From Piscicola geometra (taxonomy: Eukaryota; Annelida; Clitellata; Hirudinida; Piscicolidae), in contig OX030962.1 of NCBI GenBank assembly GCA_943735955.1, positions 3,791,239 through 3,855,238 on the forward strand: 64,000 nt of DNA. Reading direction: 5' to 3'. Below are positions 19,541 to 30,657 of this stretch, in pieces; positions within the stretch are counted from its first letter, which is position 1; every line of letters begins with the position of its first letter. Below the pieces are notes generated by a model. The model saw only the letters and a program-made list of their open reading frames with translations. It had not been told where the DNA came from and searched no databases. A program made the translations under genes and the position numbers.

Positions 19541-21565
19541 TTCAAGAAATTCAAGGATGCATCCGGCTCAGCAATAGAAGTTGATCCTGAACCAGACTTT
19601 GACACCTCTCAACCAAACCCTTCAACGATTCCTCTTCCAGACACCTCTCCCACTGGACAACCAGACAACGATCTCGCGCATAGCATGAGGGCAGCCGTAC
19701 AGGGCAACAATGGAATTCGCATGTCTTTGATGTATGAAGGATTGAGATATGATGAACGCAACTCTGTGTATGAATGTGAATTTCTTGATGATAATGTTTT
19801 CTTATTTGAATCTGGCACCACGCGACGAATGTCTGTTCCTGCAAACAGCAAGGTGGCTTGGGAGAATGATGTTCAGGCGGTGACTGGAGTGAGCTTAGAG
19901 TACTTGAACTCCAAAGACGCTCATGGCAAAATACCTGGCATTCTCGATCACCATGAGTTTGATAGTAATGGTATGTGGAGAATAGAAGAGAAGAGTGCTG
20001 GCTCTTTGTTGAAGCTTACCAAGGGTGGTGGGCGCAAAGTATACGCTCGATGCAGCACAGATGAAAGTCAGCCCCAGATTTGCATTGCTCATATACAAAA
20101 CAACAACAGACTGGCTCTTCCTACGATTACAACCAAAGCATCCCAATTAGCCTCTGCTATCATTAATCGCCCTAGTGATCCAGGACTAATTAAAAGTTAT
20201 CTTTATCGTGTATTAGGTCTCATTCTTTTCACGAAGCCTAAGTCCATCTCAGGGATCTTAACTTCATACAGAGATGGGGAATCTCACTTTGTTGACCTTA
20301 AGAGAGTCTTCAATGTTTCTGTAGGTTCTGGCATTTCTGCATTAATTGAGGAAGCAGATCAGTCCAGGATGATTGTAGTTTTGGCTTATTGTCTATTATT
20401 ACACAGGACATGTCACACTAAGGAATTCACAAAGAACGGGACCCTTAATGAGAAGTTGGAAAGTTACTTGATAAGTGTGATACCAAACATGAAAGATGTG
20501 AAGGAGATTGTTGATAATTTGAATAGTTCCATCAAGAACAAAACTTTGTTAGAAACTCTTGCAGGTGATAGCTCGTTCAACAGGATTGTGTGTATGTATG
20601 ATCTTTTTTGTAAGAACGAAAGCCATGAGGCCGTCGCACGCCTTAGGATGTTTTCTATTAAATGCGCATATTTTGAGATGAGTGCTATCTCTAAGTTTTT
20701 ATCCGCTAGCAAGAAGGAGAGCGAAGGGAAGTATATAAGCCAATGTATGGTGACCACCGAAGCTGCAAAAACTCAATCCCTTATTTTGGACCTAATTAAC
20801 CTATTCTTAGGAAAAGGGGATTCTATCATACCTTACAACATGTGCATGAGACTTGTATCTAGTTCCAAATTGTCAGAAAACGCTTGTTCATCCTATACTG
20901 CCGTGTTGTCGACTTATCTAGGCTTGGAAACCGTGGCGGACACATGGAATATCAAATACAATGGGGGTTATAATGACATGAAGTTGGGGGTCTTAATGCA
21001 CCAACTTAAGTCAGAAAACACGTTAGCCAAACCCACTTTCTTTGAGGACACAGATGAGGCTCAAGCCCTGGCGTACATTAACAATAGTCCTCAGTCTGAA
21101 TCCACTTCTGTGGCAATAGCAATCAAAATTAGTGGATTAATGAAGAAGGAATTGATAATCAATAGTATGACACAGCGAATGATAGACAATGCAAAACCCA
21201 CTGTAGGAAGATTTGAGCCTTCCTCCCTTGGTTACCACATAACTGCGAAAATGGGCACTTCATATCGTGACCCTGTTTCTGTGATGGCCCCTCCAAGCAA
21301 TCCCCAAGATAGTTCGACTCTTTCTGCCGCAGCTAAGTCTTTAATTGAAAATCATGAAGCACTTGATTTGATGGAAGAGGAAGCGGCGAAAAGGATGATA
21401 GAAGAATGCTGTCCCCACGCGTCAAAACCACAGGTGCTTGTTGCCATCCATCCATCGCCATCCATCCATTATAAGAACACATTATGCCAAATGATGATGA
21501 TGAGATTGGTTCGAGGAGGCGTGGATGCATGCATTGACCATGTAAATAACTCATTGCAGGGATAA
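19523..21565 (+). CDS. Nucleoprotein-like ORF, copy B
   Basis: 680 codons, nearly identical to the ORF at 9974-12016. Two changes noticed are Lys for Thr in 'IPNM(T/K)DVKEIV', where the lysine version is the one preserved at the start of the 2,108 bp array copies, and Arg kept by a CGA/AGA codon difference near 19825. The open frame is intact in both copies, so neither has yet decayed. The identity of the protein is as uncertain as for copy A. The fused 3' tail is the same in both, so the fusion predates the duplication. Confidence 0.35.
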   Translation: MYSLYKFKKFKDASGSAIEVDPEPDFDTSQPNPSTIPLPDTSPTGQPDNDLAHSMRAAVQGNNGIRMSLMYEGLRYDERNSVYECEFLDDNVFLFESGTTRRMSVPANSKVAWENDVQAVTGVSLEYLNSKDAHGKIPGILDHHEFDSNGMWRIEEKSAGSLLKLTKGGGRKVYARCSTDESQPQICIAHIQNNNRLALPTITTKASQLASAIINRPSDPGLIKSYLYRVLGLILFTKPKSISGILTSYRDGESHFVDLKRVFNVSVGSGISALIEEADQSRMIVVLAYCLLLHRTCHTKEFTKNGTLNEKLESYLISVIPNMKDVKEIVDNLNSSIKNKTLLETLAGDSSFNRIVCMYDLFCKNESHEAVARLRMFSIKCAYFEMSAISKFLSASKKESEGKYISQCMVTTEAAKTQSLILDLINLFLGKGDSIIPYNMCMRLVSSSKLSENACSSYTAVLSTYLGLETVADTWNIKYNGGYNDMKLGVLMHQLKSENTLAKPTFFEDTDEAQALAYINNSPQSESTSVAIAIKISGLMKKELIINSMTQRMIDNAKPTVGRFEPSSLGYHITAKMGTSYRDPVSVMAPPSNPQDSSTLSAAAKSLIENHEALDLMEEEAAKRMIEECCPHASKPQVLVAIHPSPSIHYKNTLCQMMMMRLVRGGVDACIDHVNNSLQG

Positions 21566-22260
21566 CGGAGACTAAGTTCAGCATGAACGGTCAACTTCAC
21601 GAGTTTCGGCCTCATCAGTAGAGTCACAACAGACAAACGGGACCTCGGATATAAGGAGGAAATATGCTGCTGCGGTTGAGAAACGCAAAATGAACGGCAG
21701 AGTGGCAGATCACCACGTAATTAATACGAAAATAGCGGAGCATAAGGGCAGATAGTGTTCACCTGCATTATCATATATCTGATTAGTCATTCAGTCATTT
21801 ATTTATATTTGTCCATTCCTCTATCTGTACAGAATATTCTTTCCGATACGGTGACAGAAGACAGATTTACTATATATGGCTCTTTTATGAAATGTGCCTT
21901 GTGTGAGATTGAATTACAGCCAAGCGACTCACCATTTCCGCGTTTTCCCTGACGCCGGATGGTGGGTGCGGGTTTGGAAAACCCAGGTTTACGCTTACCT
22001 AACCCCAGGTTTCGTCTTGCGTCGAACATGAGTTCTGCTCATGGATTGATTCGGGCGGGATTATGGATAGGGTCACAATAATTCTTAAAAAAAATCTATT
22101 AAAAAAACATAACGTGTTTATAACTTGTGCCTACATTCTGATGTCACAAAGAAGACAATCAGAATGACGCTCCAGTGCGATGCTGTCATTTTTTTAAAGT
22201 TTAGAAAACTTTTCTAAGAAAGTTTGAGCCTTCACTGTAGCATTTCAGTGCAACCTTTGT
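21566..22260 (+). other. Intermodule spacer, copy B
   Basis: Copy of 12017-12711, with a one-base homopolymer difference near 22085. No gene recognised. Confidence 0.5.
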
Positions 22261-22283
22261 GTGGTGGTTGAAATCTTTGAAGT

Positions 22284-23015
22284 TTGGAGGTCAAGGGCAG
22301 TCCATCTGCCACAAAAGCTATCTCACGATGCTCCTCTTACACACAGCAGAATGGATCTTTCTACCAAAAGACGAGCCACCGACTCAACCGACCTGATCCC
22401 AGCAAACAGCAGACCAGCTCATCAACATCCTCCACCTCCCGAGAAAAGAGCCCGCACCCTGTTTCAGGACCAGACCCCCTACCAATCACACACTTCACAC
22501 ACCCACCAATACACATCGAGACACACTCTTGTCCACCCGACCACCATCAACACACAACCAATTCAAAGACGCACCCTGCCACATCTGCGGCGGTAAGATA
22601 TCTCAGTAGGTATGAAGGAAACCAGGCCATGTCACCGTCCGATGTTCCCACTCGCCTGCTAACATGGTTAGCGGATGCTTTAAAAAGCGTAGTGGACGGT
22701 GCGACCCCAAGCGCTATTCCGAGTTCAAAGCCGGCGCCGTATACCAATACCGCTACAGTTGAACGCAATTGTGCGACCCTCCCGGACAAATTTTGCGGAT
22801 CCGTGCCGGCCGGATTATCCGGATTGTCACGCGGAATTTTACCGGCTGATTATAAAAAGTTTGCAACTGCTCTGGACAGGTGCTGGAAGAGGCCACCTCG
22901 CAGGAGAAGAGAGCGCAGGGCAGCGCATCTCCTTCTCAACCCCTGGATCTCAAGCCACAGGTGCTGTTGTTTGTTGGCTCCGGGTGTGTGTGTGTGTGTT
23001 TGTGTGATGCTTTAA
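22284..23015 (+). CDS. Unknown module M, copy 3
   Basis: Duplicate of the frame at 12735-13466. The shared module runs from 22592 to about 23286, with the 103-bp internal repeat at 22675 and 23006. Confidence 0.35.
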   Translation: MEVKGSPSATKAISRCSSYTQQNGSFYQKTSHRLNRPDPSKQQTSSSTSSTSREKSPHPVSGPDPLPITHFTHPPIHIETHSCPPDHHQHTTNSKTHPATSAAVRYLSRYEGNQAMSPSDVPTRLLTWLADALKSVVDGATPSAIPSSKPAPYTNTATVERNCATLPDKFCGSVPAGLSGLSRGILPADYKKFATALDRCWKRPPRRRRERRAAHLLLNPWISSHRCCCLLAPGVCVCVCVML

Positions 23016-23318
23016 AAAGCGTAGTAGACGGTGCGACCCCAAGCGCTATTCCGAGTTCAATGCCGGCGCCGTATACCAATACCGCTACAGTTGAACGCAA
23101 TTGTGCGACCCCAAACCAGTAGAAATTGAGCCCTTGCCCTGTGTGTATGACGTGGGCATTGTACTGACTACAGCTGATGTCCTGACTCGGTTAGTTTATT
23201 CTGTCCAGGCGTTTCTTTCACTACCCAAGACGGAAGAACAAAATGTTATTTTTATAACGCAGTACACTTTGTGTTTTTTTCGGTAGAATACGCTGTGACG
23301 TTCGGAAAATTCCCAACG

Positions 23319-23773
23319 GTATAGACTGTATATTATGTATAGACTGTATAGTCTGTATAGACTGTATTTTATGTATAGACTGTATATTATGTATAGTCTG
23401 TATAGACTGTTTAGTCTGTATAGACTGTATAGTCTGTATAGACTGTATAGTCTGTATAGACTGTATAGTCTGTATAGACTGTATAGTCTGTATAGACTGT
23501 ATAGTCTGCATAGACTGTATAGTCTGTATAGACTGTATAGTCTGCATAGACTGTATAGTCTGTATAGACTGTATAGTCTGTATAGACTGTATAGTCTGTA
23601 TAGACTGTATAGTCTGTATAGACTGTATAGTCTGTATAGACTGTATAGACTGTATAGACTGTATAGTCTGTATAGACTGTATAGTCTGTATAGACTGTAT
23701 AGTCTGTATAGACTGTATAGTCTGTATAGACTGTATAGTCTGTATAGACTGTATAGTCTGTATAGACTGTATA
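23319..23773. repeat. 18-bp satellite block S5
   Basis: Copy of S3 with the same order of unit variants. Confidence 0.95.
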
Positions 23774-23778
23774 ACAAT

Positions 23779-24354
23779 AAACTTTGAAACAATTAAACAT
23801 GAATTAATTGACATGCTGTACAAACAACAGTTGCAGTTTGACAAAGTTTTTGAAGCCGTTGAAAATAACAAAACCGAAATTATTAAGTTAAATAAAGTTG
23901 TTGAAACTGTTGAACTTAATAAAAATGATAGTAATTTGTTGAAAAATAAATTAAACAAAGACGTTGTTGAATCTGTTAAAACAAATGTTAATTGATTGAA
24001 AATTAAATTGAATTCCAACAATTTAAGCAACAACTCTGACTCCGAACCTATAACCACTGAGGGAGACAACAGGCATTCCAAAAAATGTTGGTGGTCGGAC
24101 GTTCAAAATACTCCAACAGAAGATGATAGTCAGCCATTCGTTTTGGTGAGAAATTGGAAAAAAAATCAACACAGCAACGCAGAAAAGAAAAAGAACCCTG
24201 AAGAAACCAACAATAAAACAGCAGGTACACAACCCGTTAGGAAAAGGCCATCTGTAAAAATTATTGGTAAAAAAGTAGCTGAAAACTGCAAACTGAAATC
24301 AGATAAAGTTCTGATAAAAAAATCAGTTTTTTGTTTGAGTAACCTCAGAAACGC
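23779..24354 (+). pseudogene. LINE ORF1-like fragment, copy B
   Basis: Copy of 14230-14805, with the coiled-coil-like frame at 23813-23995 and the basic frame at 23996-24354. One codon differs after the stop (ATT for AGT near 24003). Confidence 0.5.
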
Positions 24355-25694
24355 CCGAGGTGGTTCTGACCATGAATGGGTCACCATGGCATAGGGAAAA
24401 TGAACTAAAAACGGCCAGACTACTCGAATTTTGTAGCTACTCCAACCTGTGTGTGACAAACACGTACTTTCAAAACAAGGCATGTTACAAGGTGTCCTGG
24501 AGACATCAAAGATAAATCATTTGCATCAGCTGTACTTGATAATCACCAGGCACAATTCTCTGAACAAAGTGCGCAGCACCAGAGCCTACTGATTGCGATA
24601 CAAACCACTCCATGATCGCCTCCAAGATAAAATTGCGCCCCAAAAGACTCCACCTTTATAAAAAGAAATGCCAGCCAGAAATCAACACTTGTCAGACCAC
24701 CTATCAAGTCAAGAACCAGTAGTTCATAGAGCTGGAGAACTGCGACAAAGATAGAGCTCGCTCCGGAATACTCTCTACAGAGCTGCTACACTTACGTATG
24801 GCAAAAAGAGCCACAAGAACACCGACTGGTTCAAAGCGAACGCGGCAGATCTTGCTCGTGTCATTGACGCCAAGAGAAAGGCATTGATCGAATACAAATT
24901 CAACCCAAGTCGGTCCAACTTCAAAGAGCTGAAAGATGACCAAGAAATGCCAAGAAAAATGCTCGACGCTGCGCAAATGACTACTGGCTTCAACTGGCGA
25001 AAAACATTCAATAAGAGTCAGACGCAAGCAACCTAAGACGGCACCCTTGAATTCAAAATAGAAAGGAGACCATTACAGACAAGGACAAGCAAATGGGGAG
25101 GTGGGTCAAGCACAATCTGGAACTGTAATTCAGATAGCACTGATATCAATCAGATAGCACTGAATGCTATAGAAGACTTGCCAGTCATGTAGGAGCTGGT
25201 TGTCGAGCCGACCATGAACAAATTCAGCAATGTCTTGAAGAGTGGAAAAGCATAAGAAGAATATAGAAATTTCACCAGAAATCATCAAGTGTGAAAAACC
25301 GTCTTCAATAGAGCCATTCCATAAGCTTTTTTGCCCATGTTGGAAGAAAAGCTGAGTTCCACAGGAAATGCGCAATGCCAAGATTTTCACCATGTATGAA
25401 AATAAGGGAGACCGCAGCGACTGCAACAACTGCAGAAGCATCTCACAGCTTAGCATCATTGGCAAAGCTTCCGCCGCGTTGTCCTCAAGAAAACCATCAT
25501 TATGGGTCAAGACAACCCTACTCCACCCTCAAACACAATCGACAATCAGGTGCTAGAGGCCACTGACATGTTCACATACATAGGCTCCGCCATACTTGCC
25601 CCTCGACATCGAGATTGACAAGAGGCTCGCCAAAGCGGCCAGCGTCATGGCCAGGATAAAGATTAACTATCTTTTTAAAAGTTTAAAAATTTCA
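24355..25694 (+). pseudogene. RTE-like LINE endonuclease and RT fragment, copy B
   Basis: Copy of 14806-16145 with the same stops and the same internal RT deletion. Confidence 0.75.
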
Positions 25695-26409
25695 CTGCTC
25701 TAACACTTTCGTCAGCAGATCAGCACACCAGCCTAAGTTATGTCTATGCTGCATACTGTTTTATTAATCACGTGGCAACTAATTGAAGATTAGGGTTTTT
25801 TTTCACTGAAATAAAGATGAAATGTTTCTTTATATTAGGTAAAAGTTTCAGATTATAGATTATTTTTTCTCTCTCGGACACAGCTTTGAAGGTGAACCGG
25901 GAGCGTTCAGGGCCTATCTGACAGCAAACAAAGTCATTCCAGGGATCTTTCTACGCTACGTCGGCAACCGCCTGCACCTCCTGTTTCACATGGCAGGCGT
26001 CGCCATCCAGCACTGGAGAGAAGAATTGCAGTTCAAGAGACAAAATAAAGATAGAAAGAAAAATAAAAGATGATCACGATGTTAATAAACAATAACGGAT
26101 CAGCTGATGACCCGTTATTTATTAAAATGAATAGCAATGAAAAAGTGTTCATCCAAAGAATACTAAATGGAGAGTCCTTGGTTGGTGTTGATAACCCATG
26201 ACTGGATATTAGAGGATGGTAAGCTCAAAAAGTACTTCGGCAAAATACTGGAAAGAAAAGGGCGACAAAATGAAGTATTCAACATCAGCTACTAGATACC
26301 AGAGGAAGAAAAAGCAGCGGATTTCGACCTCGCGGCAGCCAGATTCATCACAGGCACGATTAATAGGGACATAAACAGAATTATTCGATAAGATTTTGAA
26401 CCTTTAAAA
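25695..26409 (+). mobile_element. Unclassified DNA transposon fragments, copy B
   Basis: Copy of 16146-16860, with the 'YVGNRLHLLFHMAG' block near 25950 and the Tudor-like block near 26190-26370. Confidence 0.45.
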
Positions 26410-26520
26410 ATTTTAAACTAAAATGTCCGTCGACGATAGAATGAAAGATTGACAATATAATAGTAAAATTATGGCAGGTAAAGAATTACATGATCTGGAA
26501 AACTTGATAGTAGAACTACC

Positions 26521-27021
26521 ATGAAAGACGCTGCCATGACCCTCACGTTTGATTCTCGACCGTACTCCTCTACGCCAACTCTTACAGCCTATTCGAATGT
26601 AGCTAACACCTCTGTTATCTATGATGATAATATAACTATAATACATACGTCTTGGCTAAGGCAAACAATGATACCGAGAGACTTGGTTCTGATACTGGCG
26701 GCTATGGAAGCCATTTACACATTCGTAACCGAATCGCTAAAGATATATTATACTTCTACAATAGGGGCGGCGTTATCGGTGACATTACCATTCTCTGAAC
26801 AAGAACCTCAATTAACGTGTGCTACTACTATAGATAGAATTAAGACAGACAAGAAGGAGTTCGCATATGATAAGCATCCACGTGAGACTGGGTTGGCTGA
26901 CATTCACACTTTACTTCATTGGAACGTCCCATTAGATTGCTTGGTCGTATTGGCGATTGATTTTGAGAAGGGTCATGGGGTTTACGAATATCTATACTAT
27001 GCGCATGACGGGTCGCCATAG
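26521..27021 (+). CDS. Unknown 166-codon ORF, copy B
   Basis: Identical in length and layout to 16972-17472. Here the following frame is also open (27031-27291), so the pair of frames is better preserved than in copy A. No family recognised. Confidence 0.4.
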   Translation: MKDAAMTLTFDSRPYSSTPTLTAYSNVANTSVIYDDNITIIHTSWLRQTMIPRDLVLILAAMEAIYTFVTESLKIYYTSTIGAALSVTLPFSEQEPQLTCATTIDRIKTDKKEFAYDKHPRETGLADIHTLLHWNVPLDCLVVLAIDFEKGHGVYEYLYYAHDGSP

Positions 27022-27030
27022 ATCCTGTTA

Positions 27031-27282
27031 TTGCAGCGTATAAATACTTACGTATTTAGGGCCGCGTCTGCTGACACCAACGTTAAAACAGTGATTAGGG
27101 TATCGCCTAATAAATTAGTAATAAGGAAAGATGCGCATAAGCAGACCATAACGCTACTCCCCCGATCGAAGTGTTTTAAATGCTCGTACGAGGAAGATTG
27201 TACCAGAACGTTGATCTCGAGAATGGCTAATGAAAATGTCAATCTTTCGTTAGTGCCTCACTATTCAATTCAATCAAGTAAG
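27031..27282 (+). CDS. Trailing frame of the 166-codon ORF, open in copy B
   Basis: About 84 codons of non-repetitive sequence before satellite S6, with basic stretches and a cysteine cluster 'CFKCSYEEDC'. It starts just after the stop of the 166-codon ORF in another frame, which fits one older gene with a frameshift between the two parts. The frame is then truncated by the satellite. Confidence 0.4.
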
Positions 27283-27614
27283 TCTGTATAGACTGTATAG
27301 TCTGTATAGACTGTATAGTCTGTATAGACTGTATAGTCTGTATAGACTGTATAGTCTGTATAGACTGTATAGTCTGTAAAGACTGTATAGTCTGTATAGA
27401 CTGTATAGTCTGTAAAGACTATAGACTGTATAGTCTGTATAGATTGTATAGTCTGTATAGACTGTATAGTCTGTATAGACTGTATAGTCTGTATAGACTG
27501 TATAGTCTTTACAGACTGTATAGTCTGTACAGACTGTATAGTTTGTATAGACTGTAGTCTGGAAAGACTGTATAGACTGTATAGTCTGTATAGACTGTAT
27601 AGTCTGTATAGACT
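27283..27614. repeat. 18-bp satellite block S6
   Basis: About 18 units. Its variant order matches the first part of S4 (for example GTCTGTAAAGACTATAGACTG, then TAGTCTTTACAGACTG). It ends by running directly into the last 13 codons of the nucleoprotein-like gene ('EELRKKFEPKNK'). Confidence 0.95.
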
Positions 27615-27809
27615 GGAAGAGTTACGCAAGAAGTTCGAACCGAAGAACAAATAGTATTTTAACTTTCGGGGAGTTGCTGCTCTGTTCAGGGAATTGCTAG
27701 AAAGATGAAATTTTCGAAATCATATCATATGATAGTTCAAAAATAATCAAAAGAAAACCAAAATTGATATATACTAAACCTTTCAAGTCATATCTTAGAC
27801 GCACACACA

Positions 27810-28304
27810 ATAGACCTTTTACAGAGAGGCCTAGGCTTTATTCCATCCCAACCGACCTACAAAACAGACACCTTGACAGACTTTAAGAAAAAGACCATAC
27901 GACGCATACTCCTACACTCACATTACAATAAATATAAAAGATCAATACCACCCACAACAAGAATTAGTAACCCTATTCCCACAACGTCAAATAACAACAC
28001 AACCCATCATACACATGAGTACACACCCACTCATACATACAAGTTACCAAGCACGTTCACACCAAACATCCGAGAGGCCCAACCACACATCATAAACACA
28101 TCAGACGCAATACGCAAACACGTTAACAACCATATCGACAGATACCGTCTAAACCAGACAAATATATTGACATGTACTCCAGACAATCTTTCCAAAGAAC
28201 AAAGATCAGCACTAAATACACACGATGACACACACACACCACACACGTTGGATACTATACACACAAAAGCACATACATTGAGAAACAGACAAAAGATATT
28301 TTAA
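27810..28304 (+). pseudogene. Penelope-like element RT N-terminal fragment, unit 0
   Basis: The frame reads 'IDLLQRGLGFIPSQPT', then 'TDFKKKTIRRILLHSHYNKY', and later 'NLSKEQRSALNTHDD'. In Penelope-like elements the RT N-terminus has a 'LLSKGLxFxPTP' block, a helical 'DLxxFxRxL' block, and an 'NLTxxExxAL' block before 'IKPADKG'. Order and spacing fit. The 'ADKG' core is not found. The sequence turns into an ACA-rich, stop-filled tail. The assignment is from memory of the family, and the Thr/His/Asn-rich composition lowers confidence. Confidence 0.5.
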
Positions 28305-28549
28305 ATATACACTTAGATAGGTTTGACACTAGATAAACTAAAGATGAAATGTATATAGAGACACACAAACAACCCACCACCTCACAGATTGACACATACT
28401 TAACACAAACATAAAAGGACATACAAAGACACTCACACATATACTCCTCGGACAACACACAGACCAAAGCCACACAAGATAACCGCACATTAGCATAACG
28501 AGCATCCACTGATAAAGAGACAAGATGAACTTTCACTAATCACCACACA

Positions 28550-28623
28550 GATATATACACACGTTATTAATATAGACATATAAGATATCTTATATGTCTA
28601 TATTAATAACGTGTGTATATATC
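28550..28623. repeat. Perfect 74-bp palindrome, copy 1
   Basis: GATATATACACACGTTATTA at the left end is mirrored exactly by TAATAACGTGTGTATATATC at the right, with centre ...AAGATATCTT... and no spacer. The bases just outside do not pair. It sits between the ACA-rich tail and the poly-Q ORF. Confidence 0.97.
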
Positions 28624-28705
28624 ATCATCAACCAATCTCTTCGTTTCTTCAGCATCCTCCACTTTCTCGACACCATTATCATCACCATCATCGCCCAACA
28701 TCAAT

Positions 28706-28864
28706 ATGAAGCTTTGTGGGGGAAAGAAAGATGAACTCTCTCAATTGCACGAGCAACAAGTTCAATACAATCCACCACAACAACAACAACAACAACAACA
28801 AGGAAATCAGCAAAACATTTTGATGTCATACAGTTCAGTCACACGCTGTGGAGGAGATTGTTGA
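28706..28864 (+). pseudogene. Poly-Q ORF start, truncated by junction, unit 1
   Basis: The ATG is followed by 'KLCGGKKDELSQLHEQQVQ', a poly-Gln run and 'NILMSYSSVT', then the frame is cut after 7 more codons by fusion to the nucleoprotein-like segment in another frame. The 80 bp upstream of the ATG is pyrimidine-rich and looks like a 5' leader. Identical truncated copies are at 30814-30972 and 32922-33080. Confidence 0.4.
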
Positions 28865-29762
28865 TAATTTGAATAGTTCCATCAAGAACAAAACTTTGTT
28901 AGAAACTCTTGCAGGTGATAGCTCGTTCAACAGGATTGTGTGTATGTATGATCTTTTTTGTAAGAACGAAAGTCATGAGGCCGTCGCACGCCTTAGGATG
29001 TTTTCGATTAAATGCGCATATTTCGAGATGAGTGCTATCTCTAAGTTTTTATCCGCTAGCAAGAAGGAGAGCGTAGGGAAGTATATAAGCCAATGTATGG
29101 TGACCACCGAAGCTACAAAAACTCAATCCCTTATTTTGGACCTAATTAACCTATTCTTAGGAGAAGGGGATTCTATCATACCTTACAATATGTGCATGAG
29201 ACTTGTATCTAGTTCCAAATTGTCAGGAAACGCTTGTTCCTCCTATACTGCCGTGTTGTCGACTTATCTAGGCTTGGAAACCGTGGCGGACACATGGAAT
29301 ATCAAATACAATGGGGGTTATAATGACATGAAGTTGGGGGTCTTAATGCACCAACTTAAGTCAGAAAACACGTTAGCCACACCCACTTTCTTTGAGGACA
29401 CAGATGAGGCTCAAGCCCTGGCGTACATTAACAATAGTCCTCAGTCTGAATCCACTTCTGTGGCAATAGCAATCAAAATTAGTGGATTAATGAAGAAGGA
29501 ATTGATAATCAATAGTATGACACAGCGAATGATAGACAATGCAAAACCCACTGTAGGAAGATTTGAGCCTTCCTCCCTTGGTTACCACATAACTGCGAAA
29601 ATGGGCACTTCATATCGTGACCCTGTTTCTGTGATGGCCCCTCCAAGCAATCCCCATGATAGTTCGACTCTTTCTGCCGCAGCTAAGTCTTTAATTGAAA
29701 ATCATGAAGCACTTGATTTGATGGAAGAGTTACGCAAGAAGTTGGAACCGAAGAACAAATAG
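28848..29762 (+). pseudogene. Nucleoprotein-like 3' part, array unit 1
   Basis: Open frame matching codons from about 'EIVDNLNSS' to the end of the 680-codon ORF, but with what is probably the native C-terminus ('DLMEELRKKLEPKNK' then stop). There is no ATG at its start. It is joined out of frame to the poly-Q ORF upstream. Several residues differ from the long copies (Val for Glu in 'KES(E/V)GKY', Gly for Glu in 'KLS(E/G)NAC', Thr for Lys in 'LA(K/T)PTFF'), so the array comes from a distinct lineage of the gene. Confidence 0.55.
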
Positions 29763-29917
29763 TATTTTAACTTTCGGGGAGTTGCTGCTCTGTTCAGGGA
29801 ATTGCTAGAAAGATGAAATTTTCGAAATCATATCATATGATAGTTCAAAAATAATCAAAAGAAAACCAAAATTGATATATACTAAACCTTTCAAGTCATA
29901 TCTTAGACGCACACACA

Positions 29918-30412
29918 ATAGACCTTTTACAGAGAGGCCTAGGCTTTATTCCATCCCAACCGACCTACAAAACAGACACCTTGACAGACTTTAAGAAAAA
30001 GACCATACGACGCATACTCCTACACTCACATTACAATAAATATAAAAGATCAATACCACCCACAACAAGAATTAGTAACCCTATTCCCACAACGTCAAAT
30101 AACAACACAACCCATCATACACATGAGTACACACCCACTCATACATACAAGTTACCAAGCACGTTCACACCAAACATCCGAGAGGCCCAACCACACATCA
30201 TAAACACATCAGACGCAATACGCAAACACGTTAACAACCATATCGACAGATACCGTCTAAACCAGACAAATATATTGACATGTACTCCAGACAATCTTTC
30301 CAAAGAACAAAGATCAGCACTAAATACACACGATGACACACACACACCACACACGTTGGATACTATACACACAAAAGCACATACATTGAGAAACAGACAA
30401 AAGATATTTTAA
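29918..30412 (+). pseudogene. Penelope-like fragment, unit 1
   Basis: Identical copy of 27810-28304 at the 2,108 bp period. Confidence 0.5.
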
Positions 30413-30657
30413 ATATACACTTAGATAGGTTTGACACTAGATAAACTAAAGATGAAATGTATATAGAGACACACAAACAACCCACCACCTCACAGATTGA
30501 CACATACTTAACACAAACATAAAAGGACATACAAAGACACTCACACATATACTCCTCGGACAACACACAGACCAAAGCCACACAAGATAACCGCACATTA
30601 GCATAACGAGCATCCACTGATAAAGAGACAAGATGAACTTTCACTAATCACCACACA

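Larger units (their letters stand above)
9989..27282 (+). repeat. Tandem segmental duplication, 9,549 bp offset
   Basis: The segment 9989-17732 recurs at 19538-27282. ORF boundaries match at a constant offset of 9,549 bp (9974/19523, 12735/22284, 14264/23813, 16972/26521). Differences noticed by eye are few: A/C at 10267-10286, a T/K codon change near 10940, single-base changes near 14453, a homopolymer shift near 12535 and the base missing near 17593. The event is either very recent or kept uniform by gene conversion. An assembly duplication cannot be excluded from sequence alone. Confidence 0.9.

Noticed and set aside
30363..30644. Cysteine- and valine-rich - strand ORFs repeated in the array units
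   Set aside because: Antisense of the ACA/CAC-rich decayed Penelope-like tail. They are identical in each unit only because the units are recent copies.
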